Shown: piece after piece, positions 1-9,600 of the stretch
Position numbering within the stretch: position 1 is the first letter of the stretch
Layout: each line of letters opens with the position of its first letter
DNA from: Kiritimatiellia bacterium
GTDB lineage: Bacteria; Verrucomicrobiota; Kiritimatiellia; RFP12; UBA1067
Direction of reading: 5' to 3'
Assembly: GCA_018399555.1 (NCBI GenBank)
Contig: JAGYOL010000008.1
Location: 1-38,229, forward strand
DNA: 38,229 bases
Notes under the pieces: generated by a model
What the model was told of the DNA's origin: nothing
What the model saw: the letters and a program-made list of their open reading frames with translations, nothing else
Database searches by the model: none
Program-made: the position numbers and the translations under genes

Positions 1-208
1 TGCACAAATGTACAAATATTTAGCTACGACCCCTAGCGTAAATTTCTTGTTTTTTATGACAGGAGTTGAGAAAATATCGCCCGAGTTGGTAGTGGGCGTG
101 CAGGGCCTGACCTGCAGTGCTTTTCAGGAGGAGCTTTATTCCATGTTTTTACAACCATTATCAAAAGACCGCCTCATATCACGGAATCTGTTACCCGGGA
201 GAATACGG
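1..208. other. Upstream region with alternative starts for the first gene
   Basis: The reading frame of the first gene stays open to the window edge, but the peptide encoded before 143 has no recognisable character, so I treat this stretch as mostly non-coding leader. An inverted repeat (TGCAGG at 99-104, CCTGCA at 111-116) lies here. A strong SD-like AGGAGGAG at 126-133 precedes an in-frame ATG at 143, which would add 22 residues to the first gene. I see no convincing promoter. Confidence 0.4.
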
Positions 209-1165
209 ATGAGACGCAAGGATTTTCTGCGATCGGCTGCGGCGCTCTCATGTTTATCCGTCCTGAGTGGCAGAGCGCAGACGGAGCGGGTGCGCGGTGA
301 GCTGGCAGAAAACAATAACGCCTGGTTCGGATACTGTATGAACACCGGTACAATCCGCGGCCATAAGCTGGGACTGGCCGGTGAGATTGAGCTGACTGCC
401 AGGGCGGGCTATGATGCTATCGAACCTTGGATAGGCACGATTGATGAGTACAGGAAAGCCGGAGGATCGCTGGCTGACCTGAAAAAACGCTGTACCGACT
501 TGGGACTCAAGGTCTGCAGCGCGATAGGTTTTGCACGCTGGATTGTGAATGACGAGCGGCAGCGTGCTGAGGGTGTTGAGCAGATGAAGCGTGATATGGA
601 TTTGCTGGCACGGATTGGCGGTACGCATATCGCTGCGCCGCCGGCCGGTGCGTATGGTGCGGAAAGCGAAATCGCACTCGACGCGGTAGCCGAAAGATAT
701 CTGGTTATTTTGAAGGCCGGTGTGGATATCGGGGTGATCCCCCAGATTGAGAGCTGGGGTGGTTCAGCAAACCTGAGCCATCTGAGCGAAGCACTCTATG
801 TCGCTGCGCAGGCCGGTCATCCGGATGTCCGAGTGCTGGCGGATGTCTTTCATATGTATCGTTCCGACACACACCCCTCGGCGGCCAGGTTGCTGAGTCG
901 AGAGGTTACGCACTGCTTTCATATCAATGATTACCCTGCCGATCCGCCACGGGATAAGCTCCGTGATTCGGATCGGGTTTGGCCCGGTGACGGCATAGCA
1001 CCGCTTAACACGATTCTCGGTGCTTTACGGGCCAACCGCTGTCGCACATATCTCTCACTGGAGCTTTTTAATAAAAATTACTGGCAGATGGAGGCATTGG
1101 AAGCAGCCCGCACCGGGCTGGCCAGAATGAAGGCATGTGTCGCGCAGAGCACTTCGGTTTCTTAG
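209..1165 (+). CDS. Sugar phosphate isomerase/epimerase-like TIM barrel protein, probable Tat export
   Basis: The product is 318 residues and resembles the xylose isomerase-like TIM barrel superfamily. The N-terminus begins MRRKDFLRSAAAL, a twin-arginine signal (RR-x-x-F-L) followed by a hydrophobic stretch and a likely cleavage near SGRAQ, so the enzyme should act in the periplasm. Residues in the expected metal-site positions are E181 (QIESWGG), D212 (LADVFHMY), H238 (CFHINDYP) and E285 (SLELFN), the usual Glu/Asp/His/Glu set. I chose ATG 209 because GGGAGA sits just upstream and the Tat motif then starts the protein; ATG 143, behind a stronger SD, is the alternative. Family members act on sugars or inositols, but the substrate cannot be read from sequence. 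It is followed by a hairpin and a Nudix gene on the same strand. Confidence 0.82.
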   Translation: MRRKDFLRSAAALSCLSVLSGRAQTERVRGELAENNNAWFGYCMNTGTIRGHKLGLAGEIELTARAGYDAIEPWIGTIDEYRKAGGSLADLKKRCTDLGLKVCSAIGFARWIVNDERQRAEGVEQMKRDMDLLARIGGTHIAAPPAGAYGAESEIALDAVAERYLVILKAGVDIGVIPQIESWGGSANLSHLSEALYVAAQAGHPDVRVLADVFHMYRSDTHPSAARLLSREVTHCFHINDYPADPPRDKLRDSDRVWPGDGIAPLNTILGALRANRCRTYLSLELFNKNYWQMEALEAARTGLARMKACVAQSTSVS

Positions 1166-1166
1166 T

Positions 1167-1183
1167 TCCGGTTGAAAACCGGA
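1167..1183 (+). terminator. Perfect 7-bp hairpin between the TIM barrel gene and the Nudix gene
   Basis: TCCGGTT-gaa-AACCGGA begins two bases after the TAG stop codon. There is no long T run after it (tatacattattt follows), so it may be a weak terminator or an mRNA-stabilising stem. Confidence 0.4.
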
Positions 1184-1212
1184 TATACATTATTTGAAAG
1201 GAGTTGAAGCAG

Positions 1213-1764
1213 GTGGTTGATCTGACCGAAAAAACATTGGGAATCAAACGGGTTTTTGAAGGACGCGCTTTGACACTGGACGTCGCTGAGATCGAGCTGC
1301 CGAACGGTCGCCGTTCGGTGCGCGAATTTGTGCGGCATCGCGGGGCGGCTGTTGTGCTGGGTGAGCGGCCCGACGGCCAGTGGGTGCTGGTGCACCAGTA
1401 CCGACGGGCGGTCGAGGAAACCCTGCTTGAGTTTGTGGCTGGTTGTCTTGAAGAGGGGGAGAGCACCGAAGCGGGAGCTGCGCGTGAGATGGAAGAGGAG
1501 AGCGGATATCAGGTACTTTCCCTCACCAGAATCGGCACAATTGTGCCGTGCCCGGGCTACAGCGAGGAGCGACTGCATCTCTTTCACGCTGCTATCTCAC
1601 AGGAACCGCAGGCGCCGCGACCCGATTTCGATGAAAATCTGGTGGTTACTGTGATGAGTGCCGAGGAGATCGACACGGCTGTCGACAGCGGCATCATGAT
1701 AGACGCTAAAAGCATTGCCGCCTGGCTGATGTGGCGGCGCAAAAAGGCTGCTGCTCTGTTATGA
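1213..1764 (+). CDS. Nudix hydrolase, ADP-ribose pyrophosphatase-like
   Basis: The protein is 183 residues when started at GTG 1213, about 9 nt after the SD GAAAGGAG; an in-frame TTG at 1204 abuts the SD and is less likely. It has a complete Nudix box at residues 77-99: the pattern G-x5-E-x7-R-E-x-x-E-E-x-G is satisfied, beginning GCLEEGE and ending REMEEESGY. The acidic residues of the box bind Mg2+ and catalyse cleavage of nucleoside diphosphates linked to another group. The length and the preceding segment (VLVHQYRRAVEETLLEFVAG) match the ADP-ribose/ADP-sugar pyrophosphatase subgroup (NudF-like), which is housecleaning; the exact substrate is inferred. The stop codon overlaps the stop of the convergent acetyltransferase gene by 6 bp. 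Confidence 0.9.
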   Translation: MVDLTEKTLGIKRVFEGRALTLDVAEIELPNGRRSVREFVRHRGAAVVLGERPDGQWVLVHQYRRAVEETLLEFVAGCLEEGESTEAGAAREMEEESGYQVLSLTRIGTIVPCPGYSEERLHLFHAAISQEPQAPRPDFDENLVVTVMSAEEIDTAVDSGIMIDAKSIAAWLMWRRKKAAALL

Positions 1765-2283
1765 TTGCGTTTTTGCCGGCTTAGTGTAGGAGCGCAAATC
1801 AAGTGTCATTGCGATCTCGGGGCATGTATAGGGATTGGCGTGCTTTGTGCAGTTGATGCAGCCCATATACAATTTGTGCATCACGCTCGTTTTGGGGACC
1901 TCTCGGAACCCCAGTTTTTTGAAAAACTCCGGAGCGAAGGTCAGAACAATCGCCTGGGCCGGATCGAAACGTTTGACCGTCGCGATGATGGTTCTGACCA
2001 GCTTCGTGCCCGCCTCGTTGCCCCGCAGTTCAGAGTCAACCGCGACCGACTGAATCTCGACCGAAGCGTTCTCCGGTGCTCCGATTTCGGGGATGATGTC
2101 CCAAGCGGCGCAGCCGCGTATCTTATCTTCGACTTCACAGACCATGAAACGGTCGATATTGCTGACGATTTCACCGATCGGTTTGACAATCAGTTCATCG
2201 CTGTGCTTACGGATCAGATTGAATATCTGTTCTGCATCTTTCAGCAGAGCCGGGCGGATTACATAGTTTAAATTCGTTTTCAT
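1759..2283 (-). CDS. GNAT N-acetyltransferase, ArgA-like short form
   Basis: The product is 174 residues starting MKTNLNYVIRPA. The GNAT fold is indicated by the opening IRPALLKDAEQI (beta1-alpha1), the core strand ASVEIQSVAVDSELRG and the acetyl-CoA loop region LRGNEAGTKLV, followed by FFKKLGF, a typical GNAT ending. The cysteine-containing tail (MGCINCTKH...YTCPEIAM) resembles short N-acetylglutamate synthase-type proteins, so a role in arginine synthesis is plausible but not proven. ATG 2283 was chosen because the family match begins there; the SD (TTGAGG) is weak. It lies 28 nt downstream of htrA on the same strand, so the two are probably co-transcribed. Confidence 0.82.
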   Translation of the reverse strand: MKTNLNYVIRPALLKDAEQIFNLIRKHSDELIVKPIGEIVSNIDRFMVCEVEDKIRGCAAWDIIPEIGAPENASVEIQSVAVDSELRGNEAGTKLVRTIIATVKRFDPAQAIVLTFAPEFFKKLGFREVPKTSVMHKLYMGCINCTKHANPYTCPEIAMTLDLRSYTKPAKTQS

Positions 2284-2311
2284 AGTTGTTATAGCCTCAA
2301 CTTCCGTATAT

Positions 2312-3448
2312 TCAGTGTTCCGCAACAAGTGCCAGGTCAACTCTGCGGGTACGTCCGTTGCGCATGAGTGTGAGTTCCACCTCATCGCCGGGATTCAGAG
2401 GATCCAGCAGGGCCTGGAGATCCTCTATCGTCATCACTGCGGTGTTGTTGACAGCCAGGATGATGTCGCCGAAGAGCAACTCTCCGATACGGTTCATTTT
2501 CAGACCTTCCAGTCCGGCACGGGCGGCGGGCGTGTGCTCATAAACCGTGTAAATCGCGACCCCCCGTATCCCGGCGGCCTCTGTGACGTGATCCGGCAGC
2601 AGCTGCATGCCCAGCCCGGCTCTGGTAACCCGTCCGCTGCTTATCAGTTGCGGCACCACGCGTTCCACGGTTTCGAAGGGCACCGCGAATCCGATGCCGG
2701 CGTGGGCACCGCTGGGGCTGAGTATCGCGGTGTTGATGCCGATGACTCTGCCGCACTGATTGAGCAGCGGACCGCCGGAATTACCGGGATTGATCGCGGC
2801 GTCGGTCTGGATCACATTATGAATCTTGCGGTCGGTCATGGAGGTGATTGTCCGTCCGAGGGCACTGATGATGCCGGTTGTCAGAGTGGTGTCCAGTCCG
2901 AAGGGATTGCCGATCGCGTAAACCTGCCTGCCGACCTCGAGCCTGCAGCCCTCTTCCGGCAGTTTGACCGGATGCAGAAGTTCAGCGGGAGCCTCGATCT
3001 TGAGCACCGCCAGATCGTAATCGGGTGCGATACCGACAACTTCGGCCCTGAAGCTTTGTCCATTGGGAAATGTGACCGTGATGGAATTGGCCTGATGCAC
3101 GACATGGTAGTTACTGACGATATGACCTTTTCTGTCCCAGACAAAGCCCGAGCCCGAGCCTTGTTCCACTTCGTAAACCTGGAACGAGAAAAAACCGCGC
3201 CGTACCAGGGCATGGTTGGCTACCGAAACTACCGAAGGCGAGACCTGCCGATATATTTCAGGGGCGCTCAATCCTGTGTCCGGGAGAGTTTCCGTAGTCG
3301 CCGCAGCGGGTTCGATATTACGGTGGGGCATCATTGTCCCGCCCGCTCCCGGTGGTGTATTTAGTTGAACCAGCTTTTCCCTGATCTGCATGAAAAGAAA
3401 CGCCGCGATAACCGCCAGCACAATTGTATGAAAGGGAGAACGTGACAT
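2312..3448 (-). CDS. htrA: HtrA/DegP-type periplasmic serine protease, single PDZ
   Basis: This 378-residue protein has one N-terminal membrane segment (about residues 7-21), then a linker, a trypsin-like domain and one PDZ domain. The catalytic triad is visible: H115 in SNYHVVH, D145 in PDYDLAVLK and S224 in INPGNSGGPLL. The PDZ domain spans roughly 275-375 (GLGMQLLPDH... GDIILAVNN... LTLMRNG). The family degrades misfolded envelope proteins and can act as a chaperone. One PDZ plus an uncleaved anchor fits DegS-like or small HtrA forms more than two-PDZ DegP. ATG 3448 is preferred to an in-frame TTG at 3466. There is no clear SD, and a TATAAT box ends only 6 nt upstream of the ATG. Its neighbour downstream is the acetyltransferase. 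Confidence 0.93.
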   Translation of the reverse strand: MSRSPFHTIVLAVIAAFLFMQIREKLVQLNTPPGAGGTMMPHRNIEPAAATTETLPDTGLSAPEIYRQVSPSVVSVANHALVRRGFFSFQVYEVEQGSGSGFVWDRKGHIVSNYHVVHQANSITVTFPNGQSFRAEVVGIAPDYDLAVLKIEAPAELLHPVKLPEEGCRLEVGRQVYAIGNPFGLDTTLTTGIISALGRTITSMTDRKIHNVIQTDAAINPGNSGGPLLNQCGRVIGINTAILSPSGAHAGIGFAVPFETVERVVPQLISSGRVTRAGLGMQLLPDHVTEAAGIRGVAIYTVYEHTPAARAGLEGLKMNRIGELLFGDIILAVNNTAVMTIEDLQALLDPLNPGDEVELTLMRNGRTRRVDLALVAEH

Positions 3449-3454
3449 ATACTT

Positions 3455-3483
3455 ATTATATAACAAATACCCGTCGTTGCTAA
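3455..3483 (-). promoter_or_regulatory. Candidate htrA promoter, very close to the start codon
   Basis: On the minus strand TTAGCA, 17 nt and a perfect TATAAT are followed after 6 nt by the htrA ATG. If used, the transcript would start at or next to the ATG and be essentially leaderless, which agrees with the missing SD. Confidence 0.4.
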
Positions 3484-3586
3484 AGAGGAAAGTAAGGCTT
3501 TAAAACAGGGTGAAGAGTGAAGATGGAAGAGTGGGGTTGGTTAGGGAGCTGGGGACGGGGCACGGGGGCAGGAGACGGCAGTTTTG

Positions 3587-3618
3587 CTGTAGGGCGGGTG
3601 AGGTCACCCGCCCTACAG
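3587..3618. repeat. Perfect 15-bp palindrome, REP/MITE-like, possibly doubling as terminator
   Basis: CTGTAGGGCGGGTGA and its exact reverse complement are separated by two bases. The element sits 16 nt beyond the stop of the giant minus-strand gene. It is flanked by a 10-bp direct repeat, ACGGGGCACG at 3555-3564 and 3623-3632. Short GGGCGGGT palindromes of this look are common dispersed repeats in bacterial intergenic DNA. There is no T tract, so termination would rely on the stem alone. The remaining DNA between htrA and the giant gene is G-rich and holds no gene I can support. Confidence 0.65.
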
Positions 3619-3634
3619 AGGAACGGGGCACGAG

Positions 3635-6600
3635 TCACCGGATTATCATCAGCGATCCCTTGTGTTCGCTGTGCACTGTGATTGTAACGGTTGCGCTGCT
3701 GGTATTGCCGTGTTGATCGCGCAGGGTGTAGCTGAAGCTTTCGACCACCGGCGTGGTGCTGGTGGGATTGACTCGGCCGATCGGATTGTAAGTGAAGGAA
3801 CCGACTCCGCCTGTTATGTCGTAGGCCCGCAGCGGTGCATTGCCGCCGATTGCCAGCCAGGTGGCCTGCTCATCAACATGGTTGAGCTCTGAATCTGCAT
3901 AGCTGTCTTCACGCATGAAGATCTGATAGGTGTCGGTGGAGATTGTACCACTGCGCAGAACGACCGGATCACTACCGTTGATCGTAGCCAGTGAAGCGAT
4001 CAGGGATGGCGGTTCAGCGAAAGAGAAGGGATCGAATTCGTCGTACTGCAGGAGATCGGACGGAGGGGACTCTGAGTCAAAGGCCTTTATGCTGGTGCGT
4101 ATGCCGGCATTGAAGATATTGTTGTTCCACTCCCCTTTCATGGCTTCAATGGCGAACCAGCCGACGGTCTCGCTGTACGCAGCAGTGCCGTTTGAGCCTT
4201 CATACTCTTCCAGCGCGATCTGGAATCTGTTGGTGTTATCGCTGCCGGTGTCATTGGTTTTGTTGTTCATGCGCGTGCCGAACAGTTCGCCGTCCGGATC
4301 GTTGCAGCTCTGCAGATGGTTGATTACCACCGGCTTTGAGCCGAACGGATTGGCAAAGTTGACCTCATCCCAGATCAGGGTGCCCTCGTTCTTTGCATAG
4401 ATTGCGCTGATCTCCGCCTTGCCCACTTCGAAGCGGGTACCGTCGGCCAGCAGATATTCACCGCAGTCAAAGACCATGTATGAGAGCTCGGTGGTGTTGG
4501 TGTGTGTGCTGCCGTCGTTATCCGATTGCACGCCGCCCTCTTTCTGCTCCTTGAAGTAATAGGAGAAACTCGATGTGGTGACATTGGCTACCATCACTGC
4601 TCCCGGTTCAGGATCGCTGATTCCACCGGGGGTGATGAATACAACCGGATTCTTCAGCGTCGTGCCGTCGGCATCGAAGATTTCGGTCTGTGATGAACCG
4701 TTTGGGGTGATCTTGCCGCGGATGCAGACAATGCGGTTGGTTCCGATACTAAGCTCGCCGAGCAGTGTGCCGGCATCAACACTCTCAATCATCAGCAGAT
4801 CATGGGTGTCGATGTTGAGATCGGCTCCTGCGTCGGTGTCGTCGGTGATCAGATTGCCATTGAGGATTTTGTCCTCATCAACCGCATAGACATCGTTGTT
4901 GGCGGTCACACCGTCATCAGCGCCGGTAATTGTAATCGTGACCGTCGCCGACGCCAGCGAGGCAAGACCGTGCGCATCGTTGACATTGTAGGTGAAGGTA
5001 TCGGTGGCGGATTCTCCGAGTGCCAGATACTGGAAGGCTTCGCCCGGATCATAGATGAGTGTGCCGTCGGCACTGATTGTGACCTGGGCACCCTGCTCTG
5101 AGGTGAAGCCGACACCGACATTGCCTGCGAGGCCCTGCACGCTGTTGACGGTCAGGGTTAACTCATCGCCATTGTCGATGTCGGTGTCGTTGGCCAGCAC
5201 GTTCCAGGTGCCGGTGCTATCCTCATCGGTTGTGAAACCGTCGTCAACCGCAGTGGGCAGGTCGTTGACGCCCTGAATCTCGATGGTGATGGTGGCGGTA
5301 GAGAGTTCGCCATTGTCCAGTACGGTGTAGGTGAAGGTTTCGAAGGCGGACTGACCGACTCCGAGAGCGGCGAAACGACCGGAGGGATTGTAAGTCAGGT
5401 CGGTTAAGTTGTTGATCAGTTCACCGATGATATTGAGCTCCTGTGCGTCAGCCGCAGCGCGGCGTGCGATCGAGAAATCAAGCTGGAATCCGTCGGCTTG
5501 CCGGTGAGCATTTGGTCCGATTCCAACATAGATGGTGTCTCCAACGGCCAGTTCTCCGAGATCGGTATCGAAATCAGCGGTGAGTGCTTTGCCGAGATAG
5601 TTGTGTTCGATGACAGTATCGTTGACCATTACGATCAGGTCAATACCGTCAGCACTGCTGTCTGTGTAGAGCATACTTTCGATTATGTTGTAAGAACCGC
5701 TCTCCGCCACAGTGTAGGCCGCGATTGCATAGCGGTTGAGATAATTGGTGTAAGTCGGCTGCATGTCGGTGGTGTTCCAGCCGGAACCGGGATGGCCACC
5801 GGTGCTGTGAAGATGCAGATACTCGCCGGGAGAACCATTGGTGAGCAAGTTGTCGCTGTCTACCCGCCAGTTGTCGGAGTCCGACCAGAGTAGATGGCGG
5901 AAGCAGTCGGTTTCGGTGATAGCACCGGAGGCTCCGTCGTACTGTTCACCGAAGACCCAGTTGGTCGGCGCGTTCCAGAGATACTGCCAGCCGAAGCCGC
6001 TGCCATCGCGGAAGTCGGCTGGTTCACCGCTGACTGTACCGGCTGGATAATCGTCACGGTAATCGGCGATGATCACACTGTTGGTCAGGATGACGGCACC
6101 GGAGCCGAGTCCGCTGTCGTTGAGCAGCGGATTGAAGTTGGTGGCGGAGCTGTTGGCGCTGAGCACCAGGGTGTCGTTGAGAGTCAGGGTTGCTCCAGTG
6201 CCGTGTACTGCGAGTGGCGCGGTGGCACTCGCGGTCGCGCCGGTGTCGTCGATGAACTGGTAGGTGAAGCTGTCGGCTGCAACAGCACCGTAGGCGATAT
6301 CGTTGGTGACCTGGCCGTCGTAGCTGACTGCTCCATTTGTAAGCGATACTGATGCGCCGAGAGCGGTTGCGCCGTTCTGCACCGCGACAAGCGGTTTGCG
6401 GATGCGGTTGTAGGCGGTGGCGGCTTCGTCTTCGTTCAGTACTTTGTCATAGACTAGGGTATGGGCGATGGCACCTTTGAATTCGCTGCACTCCAGATTG
6501 AAAGCCACGCCTGAGCCGTGCATGCGTCCGATGGCGGTGGGATCGGTGCCTACAATATCATCGATCTTGCCGCTTGGATTGGTGACTATCACGGAGTTGG

Positions 6601-9600
6601 CGGTGTTGAAAGCGGCGTTAGGGTCGTTGTTCAGATAGACTCGCAGGGTGTCGGGCTGTCCGGGAGATGCGAACTCGAAGATGGCGATCACCTGGTTGAA
6701 CTCATCCCAGCGCACACCGCCGATTTCAGCGATCATATTCTGGTCGGGGTCGTTGTCGTCGCCGCAGTCGACAATCACATTGACCGAATTGCGTTCGGCG
6801 TTATAGTAGATCAAAGTGCCGTATGTTGTGCCGCCGCTTTTCATGATGACGCTGTTGCCGACAGCGTCCGGATCGGGTCGAAACCATACTTCCCAGCTTT
6901 GATCCTGAGTCGAAAAGGGATTGAATGTGTTCAAGGTGGCGAAGTTATTGACCAGCGCGTAGCCGATGCCGCCGAAGCCGGATGCGACCGGGGCCAATCC
7001 TTTGAAGTCGATCACAGCATCGTACTCTGATCCTAAAGTACCCGGGGTTTTCCAGATTGTGGCATTTTCGGGAGATGTGACCACCTTGTCCGGGTGGGTA
7101 TATAAGGCGATAGCCGGATTGAGCGGATTAGCGTGTGGTTGATGAGCGCGCATCAGTTCGCCCGGGGTCAGAATGGTTGGACGCAGTTCGTCGGCTGGCA
7201 GGATCGTTTCGTCATATTGGCTGACACCATGCACACATATCTGCACCGGTGCGTCGGAGGTGCAGCCGTTGCTGTCGGTGGCCTGATAAACAAAGCTGTC
7301 GAGGTAGGTTTCACCATCCCAGAGGGCAGCTATATCGGGGTTGCCGGTGGGGTCGTAGGTGAAACTACCGGTGATGGGGTCGTAGGTCAGGGTGGCGCCG
7401 GAGGTGAGAGTCAGCGGTGTGCCGGTACCGCCAATCAGGGTGCCGGAGGCGTCATAGACTCCGGCGACAGTGATGGTATCGCCGTCGATATCGGTTGCGT
7501 CGCCTGCGAGCATGACACGATAGTTCTCACGGATACGTGTGCTGTTCAGCACCTCGGTGTAGATACGGAAGGCGGCTATGTCGCCATTGTACCATGTGTC
7601 GTAACTTGTGCCTGCAGCCTTATCCATGAATCCGCCGACATTGTTGCCGCCGAAGTGTCCGATGCCGGCGCCGTCGCCGCCATCCCAATCACTGGCATTG
7701 TTGTTGAATGCGATGTCAATCAGCTCGCCGTTGATATAAAGCTCATTCATTGGTGTTTCCATATTGATTGTAAAAACTATCTGTGCGAATTCATTGGTGA
7801 TATCATCAAGCAGCAGGTTCCGTGGGTCGTTGAGCAGATCATAGGTTATCAACCCTTTTTCAATGCCGTTGGCGACCTGCAGGATACCTTTTGCAAGCAC
7901 GATGCCCATACCGGTGCCGCCGCCGGTTTCAAAGAGAATATTGGTCTGCAGCAGAGCGGCGGGATCGGGACGAATCCACATTTCGAAGGTCGCGCTCGCT
8001 TCGTCGGGATCGCCTGCGGCAATATTTTGGATGCTACTTACCACGCCTTCGCCGAGAGTGCCGTAAGCGAATTCCGAGCCGTCGAAATTGCATGCATGAC
8101 TGATGCCGGCGTAGGCACTGCTGATGCTGACTGCTTGGCATCCTTTTCCCAAGCGCCAGTTCATGTATTCCTGTGTATCGGTACCGGTGTTGTACCAGAA
8201 GTTCGGCGTGTCGATGAATTCGGCAGAGTAGTTGATCGGAAGTATGCGGTTTTCGGGATCGCCGTTGGTGGTGGCGGTGATGCCGTCGTTGGCGGTCAGG
8301 TTGATCGCCAGCGAGACTGCGCCGGTTTCGGTTACCGAGGGCTCGTTGACGCAGTCCGCCAGTGCCGCAAAGGTATCGTTGGTGCCGCTGACGGTGATGG
8401 TTACGGTCTGCTCTCCGGTCAGACCGGCGAAGTCCTCGACCGTATAGCTGAAGGTATCGTTGGTTGACTGTCCGTTCTGCAATGCCTGCAGTGTCAGGGA
8501 GTTGCCCGGATCGTAGCTGAAGGTGCCGTCGCTGTTGACGGTTACTGCCGCGCCGAGTTCGGAGACATTGTCGCAGGTGCGGACAAAGATCGCCACGCCT
8601 AAGTCGTTGCTGAGAACCGAATCCACGTCGTCATCGAGCAGTGTGAGAATCTCATCCTCGGTGGTGCTGCCGCTATCGGGTTCTGTTGTCACACCAGCTG
8701 AGGCCAGGATCGAGAAGGTGGCAATCGAGGGTTGCGAGCCGCCGTCGGAAACAGTGAAATCGAAAACATCGAAATTGCCGATGGTGCTTTCGGCGGAGAC
8801 AGTAATCTTCCCGTCATTGACATCGGCCTGGGTAAAGGTGTCGTTGAGAGAGAGTGGTGCGCCCTCCTTATGCAGCAGCGCATTGGCGGGGGTGGAAGTG
8901 ATGGTGTAGATCAGCGCGGAGGGGTCGCTGTTAGTATCGCGGGTCAGCAGCGAGTGCGGTCTGATCACGGCTGAGCTGTTGGTGGTGATTGCCATAGGAC
9001 CGTAGAATATCAGCACCGGAGAATCGGTGATGGTGGCGATATCGAGAGCCTGCAGAGCGAGTGAATCGCCGGAGATTTCGCCGCTGTTGCCGAGGCGGCG
9101 CGAGGTCATTTCGACATAGCTGTTGGAGGCCAGAGCTGAGACCATGCCGAGCCAGTTGCCGTTATCATGCACCTGGTCATTGCGGGAGTATTGCGAACAT
9201 TCGCCGTAGGACAGGGTGGTGCCGTTGATCGCCCACTGCGGATTGGGACAGATGCGCTCACTGCCGTCGTCATCATCGAAGTAACCGCCGATGAAGAGGT
9301 AACGGCTGGACTGATTGATGGTTATGCGGCTGTTCTGCAGGTCGTTGGTTGTATGTGTAAAAACAGCGGAGGGGGGTTCGTTCTGAGTGCGGAACTTGAC
9401 AGACACCGGTGGACACAGTGATTCGTCGGTGCCGCTGAGGCCCTGATTGAGATCGTTGTAAACCGGGTTGGCACCGGTCATATCCTGCAGACGGATATTG
9501 GCGATGGTGGACGGCATTTTTATGATTGTCAGCGCGGTTTTTTCACCTTTCAGTATATAATTGACACCGGTTTGTCTCTTATGTTCGACTTTAAGTACAT

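Noticed and set aside
2315-3364. 349-codon plus-strand frame opposite htrA
   Set aside because: The htrA catalytic triad and PDZ domain are clear on the other strand; the shadow protein has no recognisable motif.
7133-8467. 444-codon plus-strand frame inside the giant mosaic gene
   Set aside because: It is antisense to continuous domain sequence, is Gly/Ala/Val-rich without features, and is not preceded by an SD.
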